64,000 bases of DNA from assembly GCF_022899355.1 (NCBI RefSeq), contig NZ_JALJCK010000015.1:1-64000 (forward strand), given 5' to 3'. Shown one piece after another: positions 51,945 to 61,673 of this stretch. Origin of the DNA: Shinella yambaruensis (GTDB lineage Bacteria > Pseudomonadota > Alphaproteobacteria > Rhizobiales > Rhizobiaceae). Each line of letters starts with the position of its first letter. Positions within the stretch are counted from its first letter, which is position 1. Under the pieces are notes generated by a model. The model saw nothing but the letters and a program-made list of their open reading frames with translations. It made no database searches and had not been told where the DNA came from. The position numbers were made by a program, and so were the translations under genes.

Positions 51945-52958
51945 TCAGTCACCCCAGCAGTTTTCAAGGCCCCAGGCGGTGTCCTTCGATTCCAGGCCCT
52001 CGACCGGCTTGTCGGTGATCAGGAAGGAACCGGTGTTGACGAACCCACTCGGCTTCTTGCCGGAGGCCGCATATTCCACCACCGCGTCGACGCCCATGGA
52101 GGCCATCTTGTAGGGGAACTGCATCACGGTTGCGGCGATCTTGCCATCCTTCACGTCGCGCACGCCGGCGCAGCCGCCGTCGATCGAGGTCAGCATCACG
52201 TCGGCCTCCTTGCCGAAGGATTTCAGCGCGGCATAGGCGCCGGCCGCGGCCGGCTCGTTGATCGTGTAGACGGCGTTGATGTCGCCGTTCTTGGAGAGCA
52301 GGTTCTCCATGCCGACCTGGCCCTTGTCCTGCGCGCCGTTGGTGATGGCCGCGCCCGCGATCGACGGGTCACCCTCGGCGATGCCGAAACCCTTCAGGTA
52401 GCCGTCATGGCGGAAGGTGTCGACCGTACCGCCGGGCGTGCCGTCCAGCATGGCGACGACCGCCTGCTTGTCGCCCATCGCCTTGCGGGCATAGGCGCCC
52501 TGCTGCACGCCGGCCTCGAAATTGTCCGTGGCGAACGTGGCGTCGACGGCGTCGGCCGGGTCCGTCGCCGTGTCGAGCGCGATGACGAGCACGCCGGCCT
52601 CGCGGGCCTTCTTGATGACGTCGAGCATGCCGGACGAGTTGTTCGGCGTGACCAGGATGCCCTTGGCTCCTGCGCTGATCAGGTCCTCGATCGCGGCGAC
52701 CTGGCCCTCGTTGTCGCCGTCGAACTTTCCGGCGCGGGCGATCAGCTTGACGCCTTTCTCCGCGGCGCGGGCCTCGGCGGCCTGGCGCATCTTGACGAAG
52801 AACGGATTGACCTCGGTTTTCGTGACGAGGCCGATGATGACCTCCTCGGCGGTGGCGGAGCCTGCGCCAAGGGCAAGGCCGAGGGCGAGCCCGGCGGCGG
52901 CAAAACCGGTCCGCATGGCGGTGGAATATACGGATGCGCGAATGCGATGAAGCGACAT
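51945..52958 (-). CDS. Periplasmic sugar-binding protein of a ribose-type ABC importer
   Basis: A 337-aa type I binding protein. A rather long signal peptide ends near GSATA and the mature protein reads EEVIIGLVTKTEVNPFFVKMRQAAEARAAEKGVKL, then GILVTPNNSSGMLDVIKKAREAGVLVIALDTAT, closely FrcB/RbsB-like. GGGAGGATTCC precedes the ATG. It heads an operon continuing through permease, ATPase, aldolase and kinase. Fructose-like or pentose ligands are typical for the closest relatives, but the partner aldolase is not standard for either. Confidence 0.87.
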   Translation of the reverse strand: MSLHRIRASVYSTAMRTGFAAAGLALGLALGAGSATAEEVIIGLVTKTEVNPFFVKMRQAAEARAAEKGVKLIARAGKFDGDNEGQVAAIEDLISAGAKGILVTPNNSSGMLDVIKKAREAGVLVIALDTATDPADAVDATFATDNFEAGVQQGAYARKAMGDKQAVVAMLDGTPGGTVDTFRHDGYLKGFGIAEGDPSIAGAAITNGAQDKGQVGMENLLSKNGDINAVYTINEPAAAGAYAALKSFGKEADVMLTSIDGGCAGVRDVKDGKIAATVMQFPYKMASMGVDAVVEYAASGKKPSGFVNTGSFLITDKPVEGLESKDTAWGLENCWGD

Positions 52959-53364
52959 GGAATCCTCCCAAATCCGACGATGCCGTAGAGCCCCTCCGGC
53001 TCTTTTGGCGGGCACGGCCTCTCCTCAAAGGCCGCAGGGATTAGCGCATCTCTTTTGGATGAAGTCAAATGGCTATTGCTTATCTTTTGTAAATTTCTAT
53101 CCAAAATTAAATCCGCGATACCGAGGGGGCGGTTTCCGGGCGACGCGCAACGTTCTTTTTTCCGCCCAGACCAACCTTTCGCTCTCGACCTTGGCCGGCA
53201 TGCCCCGCTACGCCGCGCTTTGCGGGATCAGGCGGCGCCGCACAGGCGCATATATAACGGTGATCTTATGTACATCGCCATGCATAAGTTCTCATGACGG
53301 TGGAACTGCGTGCTTTATCTCATGCGCCTTTGTCGCTAAACCGGTCTGAAAACAGGAGTTTTGC
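52959..53364. promoter_or_regulatory. Divergent regulatory region with A/T-rich palindromic motif
   Basis: A 406-bp region between the importer operon and the divergent ROK gene, with no convincing gene of its own. It is markedly A/T-rich at 53050-53110. TTTTGGAT (53053-53060) and ATCCAAAA (53099-53106) are exact inverted repeats, and TTTTG-N12-CAAAA (53085-53106) forms a 22-bp NagC/Mlc-like palindrome. These are good ROK-operator candidates. A TTATGTACATCG/ATGCATAAG stretch near 53265-53290 may belong to the ROK promoter. Confidence 0.5.
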
Positions 53365-54609
53365 ATGGTGCGCGGGGACGAGGGGCACGACAGAACAACG
53401 CTTGATGGCGCGGGGGGCATCCTTTCGCTGATCGCGACGGGCGCTGCCGCCTCGCGGGCCGAGCTGCTTGCCGCCTCCGGCCTGTCACGCGTGACGGTGA
53501 CGCAGCGGCTGAACGCACTGCTTGCGAGCGGCTTGGTGCGCGAGACCGAAAAAACCCTGCCGAGCGGCGGCCGGCCGACCCGGGTGCTGGCGATCAACCC
53601 GGCGAGCGGCTTTCTGCTCGTCGCCAATATCGGCGAGACGCACATCCACCTCGCCGCCATGGACCTGACGCCGGCGATCCTTTCCCAGACGACGCTGCCC
53701 TTTTCCGTGGCGAGCGGGCCTGAGGCGACGCTGGCGCAGATCGGCGACGCTTTCGCTATCCTGACGGCGGAAACGGAAAAGACGCACGGCTTCTTCCTCG
53801 GCATCAGTCTCAGCCTGCCGACACCGGTCGATTTCAAGCGGGGCTGCGTCGTCGGCCCCTCGGTCCTGCCCGGCTGGGACGAGTTCGACATCATCGGCCG
53901 CCTCAAGGCGCGATTCGATGTACCTGTCTATGTCGAGAACGACGTGAACCTGATGACGATCTGCGAGCACAAACGCCGCGTCCCGGCGGTCGACGACATG
54001 CTCTTCGTGAAGGTCGGCACGGGCATGGGCAGCGGCATGATCGCCGGCGGGCGGCTCTTCCGCGGTGCGCAAGGCGCAGCCGGCGATATCGGCCACATCC
54101 AGTTTCTGTCCGATGACGCGCCGCTCTGCCGCTGCGGCAAGTTCGGCTGCGTGGAGGCGCGCGCCGCCGGCTGGGCGATCGCCCGCGATCTTTCGGCCCG
54201 CGGCTTTCGCGCCGAGACCGCCCGCGACGTGATCGACCTCGTCGAGCAGCGCAAGCCTGAAGCGCTGATGCTGCTGCGGGCCGCCGGCCGCACGATCGGC
54301 GAGGTCATCTCCGACGTCGTCAGCATCATCAATCCGAGCCTGATCGTCATCGGGGGCACCCTGGCGCGGGGTGGGGACCTGATGCTGTCGGGTATCCGCG
54401 AACTCGTCTACCAACGCTGTCTTCCCCTTGCCACCCGCGACCTTTCCATCGTGCTTTCCACGGTGCGCGAGGACGGCGCGCTGTTCGGCGCGGCGCATTT
54501 GCTGCTGGACGACCTTTTCGCTTCGGCAAAGGCTGACCGCTTGCTGGAGCGTTATGACTTTGCCCGGCAACGGCACGTTCCGGCGCCAAAAAGGCGGCAA
54601 TCGCTCTGA
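53365..54609 (+). CDS. ROK-family transcriptional regulator (NagC/XylR-type)
   Basis: A 414-aa ROK repressor. The N-terminal winged helix is ASRAELLAASGLSRVTVTQRLNALLASGLV. The ROK sugar-kinase-like core has VYVENDVNLMTI, FVKVGTGMGSGMIAGGRLFRGAQGAAGDIGHI and the zinc-binding CRCGKFGCVEARA (consensus CxCGxxGCxE), and ends INPSLIVIGGTLARGGDLML. Divergent from the kinase/aldolase importer operon, which it probably represses until the sugar binds. It might also influence the sulfoquinovose operon behind it, but nothing in sequence shows this. Confidence 0.86.
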   Translation: MVRGDEGHDRTTLDGAGGILSLIATGAAASRAELLAASGLSRVTVTQRLNALLASGLVRETEKTLPSGGRPTRVLAINPASGFLLVANIGETHIHLAAMDLTPAILSQTTLPFSVASGPEATLAQIGDAFAILTAETEKTHGFFLGISLSLPTPVDFKRGCVVGPSVLPGWDEFDIIGRLKARFDVPVYVENDVNLMTICEHKRRVPAVDDMLFVKVGTGMGSGMIAGGRLFRGAQGAAGDIGHIQFLSDDAPLCRCGKFGCVEARAAGWAIARDLSARGFRAETARDVIDLVEQRKPEALMLLRAAGRTIGEVISDVVSIINPSLIVIGGTLARGGDLMLSGIRELVYQRCLPLATRDLSIVLSTVREDGALFGAAHLLLDDLFASAKADRLLERYDFARQRHVPAPKRRQSL

Positions 54610-54675
54610 CAGGTCCGGATATCCAGAAGCGTTCGCTCGAACCGTCTGGCCCCGTTAAACCTGGACCAGAGAAGC

Positions 54676-54920
54676 CTACCGGGTTGAAAGACGACAGGGT
54701 ATTGCATGAAATAGATCACCATCCCTTCCTCCGGGATTCTGGATGTTGCTGGCGACGTCGTCAACGTCCGTCTCGACCCAGTCGTAGCGGCCGGCGAAGG
54801 AAAGCACCCAGTTGTCGATCCTGACCTGGTCCTGCGCATAGAGGCCGACCTGGGTCTGGAAGACAGTCTCCAGGCTATCGGCAGAGGGGTTTCCGGCCCT
54901 CGTTGAAAGCGCTTCTTGCG
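54676..54920 (-). pseudogene. Fragment of a TonB-dependent (ferrichrome-type) receptor
   Basis: One minus-strand frame contains QTQVGLYAQDQVRIDNWVL followed by SFAGRYDWVETDVDD, an unmistakable piece of a FhuA-like beta barrel, with no plug domain, no signal peptide and no remaining barrel. About 80 codons of an expected ~700 survive. It lies right after the aldehyde dehydrogenase stop, in a different frame. The parent gene has been deleted or rearranged, which marks a junction between the ROK locus and the sulfoquinovose operon. Confidence 0.65.
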
Positions 54921-54953
54921 AGCCGGAAAGAGATGCTTGCGCTGCCGCGATGA

Positions 54954-56423
54954 TCAGAGCCCGGCGACGCAGACATATTTCAGTTCGAGAAAGCCCTCGA
55001 TGCCGTATTTGGAGCCCTCGCGGCCGAGGCCGGACTGCTTGATGCCGCCGAAGGGTGCCATCTCGTTGGCGATCATGCCCGTGTTGACCCCTACCATGCC
55101 CGCCTCCAGCGCCTCGGCGACGCGGAAGACGCGCGCCATATCCTTGGCGTAGAAATACGAAGCGAGGCCATATTCGCTGTCGTTGGCCATGGCGATCACG
55201 TCGTCCTCGTCCCTGAAGGTGATGATCGGGGCAAGCGGGGCGAAGGTCTCCTCGCTCGCGACCTTCATCGCCTGCGTGACGCCGGCAATGACGGTCGGCT
55301 CGTAGAAGGTGCCGCCGAGGGCGCTGCGCCTGCCGCCGGCCAGGAGCCGGCCGCCCTTTTCCAGCGCGTCGGCCACATGCTCCTCCATCTTGGCCACCGC
55401 CTTCTCGTCGATCAGCGGCCCCTGCGTGGTGCCGGCCTGCGTGCCGCGGCCGAGCTTCAGTCCCGCGACCTTGGCGAGCAGCTTTTCCGTGAAGGCTTCG
55501 GCCACGTTCGACTGCACATAGATGCGGTTGGCGCACACGCAGGTCTGGCCGGCATTGCGGAATTTCGAGATCATCGCGCCCTCCACGGCCGCATCGAGAT
55601 CGGCATCGTCGAAGACGATGAAGGGCGCGTTGCCGCCAAGCTCCAGCGACAGGCGCTTGATGCCGTCGGCGGCCTCCTTCATCAGCCAGCGGCCGACGCC
55701 GGTGGAGCCGGTGAAGGTGATCTTCGCGACCTTCGGGTTGTGGCAGAATTCCGCACCGATCGGCCGCGCCTCGCCGGTGACGACGGAGAAGACGCCCGCC
55801 GGGACCCCGGCCCGCTCGGCGAGCACGGCAAGCGCAAGCGCGGAGAGCGGCGTCTGTGAGGCGGGCTTCAGCAGCATGCTGCAACCGGCGGCAAGCGCGG
55901 GTCCCGCCTTGCGGGTGATCATGCCGTTCGGGAAGTTCCAAGGCGTGATGGCGGCACAGACGCCGACCGGCTGCTTCAAGACCATGATGCGCTGGCCGGC
56001 ATTGGCGCCGGGAATGATATCGCCGTCGATGCGCTTGGCCTCTTCGGCGAACCATTCGAGATAGGCGGCGTTCGAGACCACCTCGCCCCTTGCCTCCGCC
56101 AGCGGCTTGCCCTGCTCCGAGGAGAGGATCAGCGCGAGGTCGTCGGCATTGTCGAGGATGAGCTGGAACCAGGCTTTCAGCACCGTGGCGCGCTCCTTGG
56201 CCGTGCGTTTCGCCCAGAGTTTCTGCGCGACGTCCGCCGCATCGATGGTGGCGGCGACCTCTTCCCGCGAGAGCGAGGGCACATCGGCGATCGGCGACCC
56301 GTCGAAGGGATCGGTGACGGCGAAGGTGCGGCCATCGGCGGCCGGGACCCAGCGTCCGCCGACAAAGGCCTTGTCGGCAAGCAGGCTCGCATCCTTGAGC
56401 GCGGTTTTGAGCGGGTGCGTCAT
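54954..56423 (-). CDS. Aldehyde dehydrogenase, probable sulfolactaldehyde dehydrogenase (GabD-like)
   Basis: A 489-aa ALDH of the succinate-semialdehyde-dehydrogenase type: CAAITPWNFPNGMITRKAGPALAAG, the base Glu in LSLELGGNAPFIVFDDADLD, the nucleophilic Cys in NAGQTCVCANR and EETFAPLAPI. In the sulfo-Entner-Doudoroff pathway this enzyme oxidises 3-sulfolactaldehyde to 3-sulfolactate for export. GabD relatives fill this role in Pseudomonas putida SQ1. It is last in the operon, overlapping the exporter gene by 4 nt, which supports the assignment over GABA metabolism. Confidence 0.8.
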   Translation of the reverse strand: MTHPLKTALKDASLLADKAFVGGRWVPAADGRTFAVTDPFDGSPIADVPSLSREEVAATIDAADVAQKLWAKRTAKERATVLKAWFQLILDNADDLALILSSEQGKPLAEARGEVVSNAAYLEWFAEEAKRIDGDIIPGANAGQRIMVLKQPVGVCAAITPWNFPNGMITRKAGPALAAGCSMLLKPASQTPLSALALAVLAERAGVPAGVFSVVTGEARPIGAEFCHNPKVAKITFTGSTGVGRWLMKEAADGIKRLSLELGGNAPFIVFDDADLDAAVEGAMISKFRNAGQTCVCANRIYVQSNVAEAFTEKLLAKVAGLKLGRGTQAGTTQGPLIDEKAVAKMEEHVADALEKGGRLLAGGRRSALGGTFYEPTVIAGVTQAMKVASEETFAPLAPIITFRDEDDVIAMANDSEYGLASYFYAKDMARVFRVAEALEAGMVGVNTGMIANEMAPFGGIKQSGLGREGSKYGIEGFLELKYVCVAGL

Positions 56424-57190
56424 GAAATATCTCCGAAAAGCTTGAGAAAGGCGGGACCGGCAAGGGAGATGCCGGAGAGGAAAAGCAGGCAGAAGGCGAC
56501 GCGCCGGAGCCCCATCGGCGTCAGCGGCGGCGGATAGCGTCGGGCGAGCAGCGTGAAGGCCATGACGACCGGAATGCAGAGCAGCCCCCACCAGAAGGAG
56601 GCGGACGGCATGTTGCCGGCAAGCCCGACAAGCACCAGGCGCAGCAGGCCGTTGACGGCGAAGATGGCGACAAGCGTCTCGCGGATGGAGACGGCTCGCA
56701 GCGGCTGGCGGTAGAAATGATAGACCAGCGGCGGGCCGGCGGTGGAGAACAACCCGCCCATGACGCCGGCGATCGCGCCGAAGAAGACGAAGGAGCCCGG
56801 CCCAGAGGGGGTTGCGAACGGCGTGGGGCGAAGGAGAAGCTGGAGGCTGGAGAGGATGATGATCGCGCCCAGCACCAGCTTCAGCCAGTCGAGCGAGGCG
56901 GCGAGCAGCAGGCCGAGCAGCCAGTAGCCGAGAACGAGGAAGGCGAGGCTGACGAAGATGACGAGCAGGAATTCGCGCCGGGCGATATCCCGCCAGCCCT
57001 TTGCCAGCACCTGCGTCGCATTGACGAGCCCGAGGATGCCGACCAGCACGGCCGCATCCGGCAGCGGCACGACGCCGGTCAGCCCCACGCCGCCCATCAT
57101 CAGCAGGCCGAGCGCGAAGCCCGTCAGCGTCTGCACATAGGAGGCGCCCGCCGCAAGCAGCAAGAGGACGACGAGGCTCGCCGTGTCCAT
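56420..57190 (-). CDS. TauE/SafE-family membrane exporter, probable sulfolactate exporter
   Basis: A 256-aa membrane protein with seven to eight hydrophobic helices. It has the TauE/SafE features: VQTLTGFALGLLMMGGVGLTG near the N terminus and GAIAGVMGGLFSTAGPPLVYHFY at the internal repeat. The family exports sulfite, sulfoacetate and other organosulfonates. Placed between the sulfolactaldehyde dehydrogenase and the sulfoquinovosidase, export of 3-sulfolactate is the expected role. It is 2 bp after the sulfoquinovosidase stop. Confidence 0.82.
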   Translation of the reverse strand: MDTASLVVLLLLAAGASYVQTLTGFALGLLMMGGVGLTGVVPLPDAAVLVGILGLVNATQVLAKGWRDIARREFLLVIFVSLAFLVLGYWLLGLLLAASLDWLKLVLGAIIILSSLQLLLRPTPFATPSGPGSFVFFGAIAGVMGGLFSTAGPPLVYHFYRQPLRAVSIRETLVAIFAVNGLLRLVLVGLAGNMPSASFWWGLLCIPVVMAFTLLARRYPPPLTPMGLRRVAFCLLFLSGISLAGPAFLKLFGDIS

Positions 57191-57192
57191 AA

Positions 57193-59184
57193 TCAGAGCG
57201 TCCCGATACCCGCGAAAAGGTCCGCCTGCGCCGCATCCTCGCGGTAGAACACGGCCGGCTGGCCGAGCGCGGCGGCGATGGTTACTTCACGGCCGCCTTC
57301 GTGCGTCTCGCCGCTCCAGACATGCACCCAGTTCGCGCCCTTCGGCAGGTAGACGGTGCGTTCCTCCTCGCCCGCCTTCCAGACGGGGGCGACGAGCAGG
57401 TCCGCGCCGTAGAGATAGGCGTCCTGGATGGCATAGGTGGCGCGGTCGTGCTCGTGGTGCAGGAAGAGCGGGCGCTGGACGGGCAGGCCCGTTTCGGCCG
57501 CTTCCGAGGAAAGCGCCTTGAGGTAGGGTGCAAGGTGCACGTAGATCGCCGTCATGCGGGCGAAATGGGCGAGCACCGCCTCGTCCTGGTCGATCTGCAC
57601 GTTATCGCGCGGGCGGTTGCCCTCGTGGCTGCGCATGACGGGCGTGAAGGCCGCCATCTCGGCCCAGCGCATCAGCAGTTCCGGCGTGCGGACATTGCCG
57701 AAGAGGCTGGTATAGCCGCCGATATCGGAATGGTGATAGGCATTGCCGAGGAGGCCGGAGGAGAGCGCGCCGGAGATGACCGTGACGAGACCGTCATGGC
57801 GCGAGAAATCCACCGACTGGTCGCCGCCCCACAGGAGCGGGCAATGGGCCTGCACGCCGGTATAGCCGGCGCGCATGAAGAACAGCGTGTCGCCCGTCTT
57901 GCCGCGGCTTTCCACCGCCTTGGCGTTCACCTCGGCCCAGAGCGTCGGCCAGGCATTGTGCATCAGCTTGGCGTCGACGCCATTCGAAAGCTTCACGTCG
58001 ATCGGCAGGTATTCGCCGAAATCCGCCATCCAGCCGGAGAGGCCGAAATCCAGCATGTTCTGGCCGATCACCCGCTCGGCGAACCAGGCAGCCGCGGCCG
58101 GATTGGTGAAATCGACCACGCCGCAATCGAACTCGCCGAAATCGACCAGCGCGGTCTTGCCCTCGGCATCCGTCGCGAAATAGCCGCTCGCTTCCGCCTC
58201 CGGGAAGAGCGAGCCGTCGACGCACAGATAGGGGTTCACATAGCCGAGGAAGCGGATGCCGTCGTCGGCAAGCTCCGCGATCTTCTGGCGCAGGTGCGGA
58301 TAGCGCTCCTCGTTGCCGACCCAGTCCCAGAAGAGGCGCGCGCCGAACGTGGTGTGGCGCAGCCCCACCCAGTCCTCGCACCACAGGCCCGAAACCTTCA
58401 CGCCGGCGGCGCGCATCTTCTCCAGCCGCTCGAACGAGCCCTTGCCGTCCTTGAGGCCGATGATCGCGCCCTGGTAGACCCAATCCGGCAATTGCGGCTG
58501 GCGGCCGAAGCGCAGCGAGAGTTTGCCGACGAGATCGCGGAAGGTGGCGGCGGCGAAGAATTCGATACGCTCCGGCACTTCCCAGACTTCCACCTCGTGA
58601 AAACCGTCGCGGCGGAAGTCGAAGACGGCATAGGCGGTCGTATCGACATGCAGCGCATAGCGCCGGGAGGAGATGTAGGTCGGCTGTGGATAGTTGGTGT
58701 TGTAATAGTCGCCGCCGGCCTTGCCGGTCACGTCGGACTGGAAGGTGATCTCCGTCGTCTTGTCGCGGCCGACGCCGGGTTCGGAGGTCCAGAGCGGGAA
58801 GCGGCGGCCCCGCAGGTCGAAATAGGACATCTGCTCGCCGCCGCCCCAGACATGCTCGTCCTTCTCCGCGACGGTGCGCAGCCAGAGGCGGTTGACGGAG
58901 GCATCGGGCGCTTCGAGCCGCAGGTTGTCGCCCTCCACCTTGAGGATGAGGCGCACCGGCTGGCCGGGCGCATTGGAAAGACGGATCGTCTCGCCTTCGA
59001 TCTCGGCATGGGCGAGCGCCACGCGCTCCACCACATAGTCCTCGATATCGAAATTGCCGCGATACATGTCCATGCGCTCCTCGCCGCGGCCGGCGAAGAG
59101 GGCGGGATTTTCCGCGCTGTGGCTGAGGATCTTGCGGCCATCGAGGGAAAGCGTGAAGCCGCTGGCGGTCTTTTCGAGGAGCAT
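57193..59184 (-). CDS. Sulfoquinovosidase, GH31 family
   Basis: A 663-aa alpha-glycosidase without signal peptide. The nucleophile D388 is in WMADFGEYLP and the acid/base D455 in LLWGGDQSVDF. The sulfonate-binding set of the KERWY class is present: Lys in IIGLKDGK, Glu in WCEDWVG, Arg in FGARLFWDW with its Trp, and Y491 in HSDIGGYTS. As I recall it, the Agrobacterium sulfoquinovosidase has its acid/base and Tyr at these same numbers. It releases sulfoquinovose from sulfoquinovosyl glycerol, a plant and cyanobacterial sulfolipid product, in the cytoplasm. Confidence 0.92.
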   Translation of the reverse strand: MLLEKTASGFTLSLDGRKILSHSAENPALFAGRGEERMDMYRGNFDIEDYVVERVALAHAEIEGETIRLSNAPGQPVRLILKVEGDNLRLEAPDASVNRLWLRTVAEKDEHVWGGGEQMSYFDLRGRRFPLWTSEPGVGRDKTTEITFQSDVTGKAGGDYYNTNYPQPTYISSRRYALHVDTTAYAVFDFRRDGFHEVEVWEVPERIEFFAAATFRDLVGKLSLRFGRQPQLPDWVYQGAIIGLKDGKGSFERLEKMRAAGVKVSGLWCEDWVGLRHTTFGARLFWDWVGNEERYPHLRQKIAELADDGIRFLGYVNPYLCVDGSLFPEAEASGYFATDAEGKTALVDFGEFDCGVVDFTNPAAAAWFAERVIGQNMLDFGLSGWMADFGEYLPIDVKLSNGVDAKLMHNAWPTLWAEVNAKAVESRGKTGDTLFFMRAGYTGVQAHCPLLWGGDQSVDFSRHDGLVTVISGALSSGLLGNAYHHSDIGGYTSLFGNVRTPELLMRWAEMAAFTPVMRSHEGNRPRDNVQIDQDEAVLAHFARMTAIYVHLAPYLKALSSEAAETGLPVQRPLFLHHEHDRATYAIQDAYLYGADLLVAPVWKAGEEERTVYLPKGANWVHVWSGETHEGGREVTIAAALGQPAVFYREDAAQADLFAGIGTL

Positions 59185-59195
59185 GGTGAAAACCT

Positions 59196-59963
<768 letters not shown>

Positions 59964-60848
59964 TCAGCGGGCTGGGTTGAACAGGGGCCGGGCGAGGCCG
60001 GCGACGTTGGTGCGCATGGAGAAGAGCGCGCCGGAGAGCGGGTATTCCGTCAGTTCCTCGTCGGGCCGGCCGATGGAGGCGCTGGTGCAATAGAGCGTCT
60101 TCAGGTCCGGCCCGCCGAAGGCGATCATGGTCGGGCATTTCGCCGGGACCGGATATTCGGCGAGAAGTTTTCCGTCCGGCGCATAGCGCTGCACCCGGCC
60201 GCCCTCGAAAAGCGCCGTCCAGTAGCAGCCCTCGGCATCGACCGCGCCGCCATCCGGCCGGCCCTTGTCGGTCTCGCTGCCGAAGCGGGCGAAGACCTGC
60301 CGGTTCGTTGCCTCGCCCGTCGCGGCATCGTAGTCGCAGGCATAGAGCGTGTAGCGCAGCGTGTCGGAATGATAGAGCCGCCGCCCGTCCGGCGAGAAGG
60401 CGACGCCGTTGGAGGTGAGCAGTCCTCCGGCGAGGCGCGCCAGGCCGCGCCTGTCGTAGCGGTAGAGGCTGGCAATGCCCTTCTCGCGCGTCTCGTCCAC
60501 CGTGCCGGCGATGAAGCGGCCGACCGGATCGACGCCGCCGTCGTTGAAGCGGCTGATCGCCTGGTCCTCGGGATTGTCCGCGAGCTTCCTCAGTAGCTTG
60601 CCGTCCGCATCGATGAGCCAGAGGCCGGAGCGCAGGCCGGCGATAAAACCGCCGCCCTCGGCAAGGCCGATGCAGCCGACCTCCTCGGGCAACTCCATCG
60701 TGCGGAGCGCACCCGTCGCCGGATCGTGGCGGTGGATGCGGCAGCGCTTGATATCGACGAAATAGAGCGCCTGTTCGGCGACCGACCAGAGCGGGCATTC
60801 GCCGAGCGCGGCCGAAAAATCGAGGACGGGGGCGAAAGCGTGCTGCAC
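59964..60848 (-). CDS. SMP-30/gluconolactonase-family lactonase, probable sulfogluconolactonase
   Basis: A 294-aa six-bladed propeller. The metal ligands of the SMP-30 family are visible: Glu in ALGECPLWSVAEQALYFVDI, Asn in ISRFNDGGVDPVGRF, Asn in GLLTSNGVAFSPDGRRLYHSDT and Asp in GRPDGGAVDAEGCYWTALF. It should hydrolyse 6-deoxy-6-sulfogluconolactone to sulfogluconate, the second step after sulfoquinovose dehydrogenase, encoded 9 bp downstream. Other aldonolactonase activity cannot be excluded by sequence. Confidence 0.86.
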   Translation of the reverse strand: MQHAFAPVLDFSAALGECPLWSVAEQALYFVDIKRCRIHRHDPATGALRTMELPEEVGCIGLAEGGGFIAGLRSGLWLIDADGKLLRKLADNPEDQAISRFNDGGVDPVGRFIAGTVDETREKGIASLYRYDRRGLARLAGGLLTSNGVAFSPDGRRLYHSDTLRYTLYACDYDAATGEATNRQVFARFGSETDKGRPDGGAVDAEGCYWTALFEGGRVQRYAPDGKLLAEYPVPAKCPTMIAFGGPDLKTLYCTSASIGRPDEELTEYPLSGALFSMRTNVAGLARPLFNPAR

Positions 60849-60858
60849 GGCCCTGCCC

Positions 60859-61662
60859 TCAGTAAGCTGCCATCGGCGTGGCCGGGGCCTTCTCGACGCC
60901 CTTCATCTGGCCGAGCCATTCGCTGGCGCGGCCGGTCATCAGGGCGATGTCGGAGGCGATGGCGGCGAAATCGTAGCCGTAGCCGATGAAGCGCTTCACC
61001 ATGTCCGGGTTCGGGCCGACGATGCCGACCGGCTTGCCGGCCGCATGCGCGTCCTTCGCGGCCTTCTCGATCAGCGCCTGCACCTCCGGATGGGCGATGT
61101 TGCCGATATGGCCCATGGCGGCGGAGAGGTCGCCCGGGCCGACGAACAGCGCGTCGATGCCCTCGACGGCGGCGATCTCCGGCAGGCGCTCGATGGCCTC
61201 CGGCGTTTCGAGCTGCACGATGGTGCAGATGTCGTCATTGGCGGATTTCAGGTAGTTCGGGATCGTGCCGAAGCGCGAGCCACGATGGACGGCCGCGACG
61301 CCCCGGATGCCATGCGGCGGATAGCGCGTATAGGACGCGGCGGCCTTGGCCTCCTCGGCATTCTGCACGAAGGGCAGCATGACGGTGCGCGCGCCGGCAT
61401 CGAGCGCGCGCTTGACCAGCACCTGGTCGTTCCAGGCAAGCCGCACCACGGCGTCGGCCGGCGTGCAGCCGATGGCGCGCAGGATATGGGCGAGATCGGT
61501 GAACTCGACCGGCACATGCTCCATGTCGACCACGAGGAAATCGAAGCCGCCATAGCCGAGGGCTTCCGCCGTCGCGGGGGCTGCGGCCATCAGCCAGGTG
61601 CCGAGCGGGGTGGCGCGCGAAGCGTCGCCGAGCCAGGACTTGAAGGGGTTGTTGCTGCTCAT
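60859..61662 (-). CDS. HpcH/HpaI-family aldolase, probable KDSG aldolase
   Basis: A 267-aa class II aldolase of the HpcH/HpaI family: GTWLMAAAPATAEALGYGGFDFLVVDMEHVPVEF, VMLPFVQNAEEAKAAA, RYPPHGIRGVAAVHRGSRFG, IVQLETPEAIERL (metal Glu) and DALFVGPGDLSAAMG (metal Asp). It would split 2-keto-3,6-dideoxy-6-sulfogluconate into pyruvate and sulfolactaldehyde, the step that gives the cell its carbon. This assigns the operon to the sulfo-ED route, since sulfo-EMP uses a different aldolase and a kinase that are absent here. Confidence 0.85.
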   Translation of the reverse strand: MSSNNPFKSWLGDASRATPLGTWLMAAAPATAEALGYGGFDFLVVDMEHVPVEFTDLAHILRAIGCTPADAVVRLAWNDQVLVKRALDAGARTVMLPFVQNAEEAKAAASYTRYPPHGIRGVAAVHRGSRFGTIPNYLKSANDDICTIVQLETPEAIERLPEIAAVEGIDALFVGPGDLSAAMGHIGNIAHPEVQALIEKAAKDAHAAGKPVGIVGPNPDMVKRFIGYGYDFAAIASDIALMTGRASEWLGQMKGVEKAPATPMAAY

Positions 61663-61673
61663 GGGTCTTTCCC

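Noticed and set aside
54954-56423. Succinate-semialdehyde dehydrogenase for GABA metabolism
   Set aside because: Sequence type is GabD-like, but there is no GABA transaminase, and the gene ends a complete sulfo-ED operon that needs a sulfolactaldehyde dehydrogenase.
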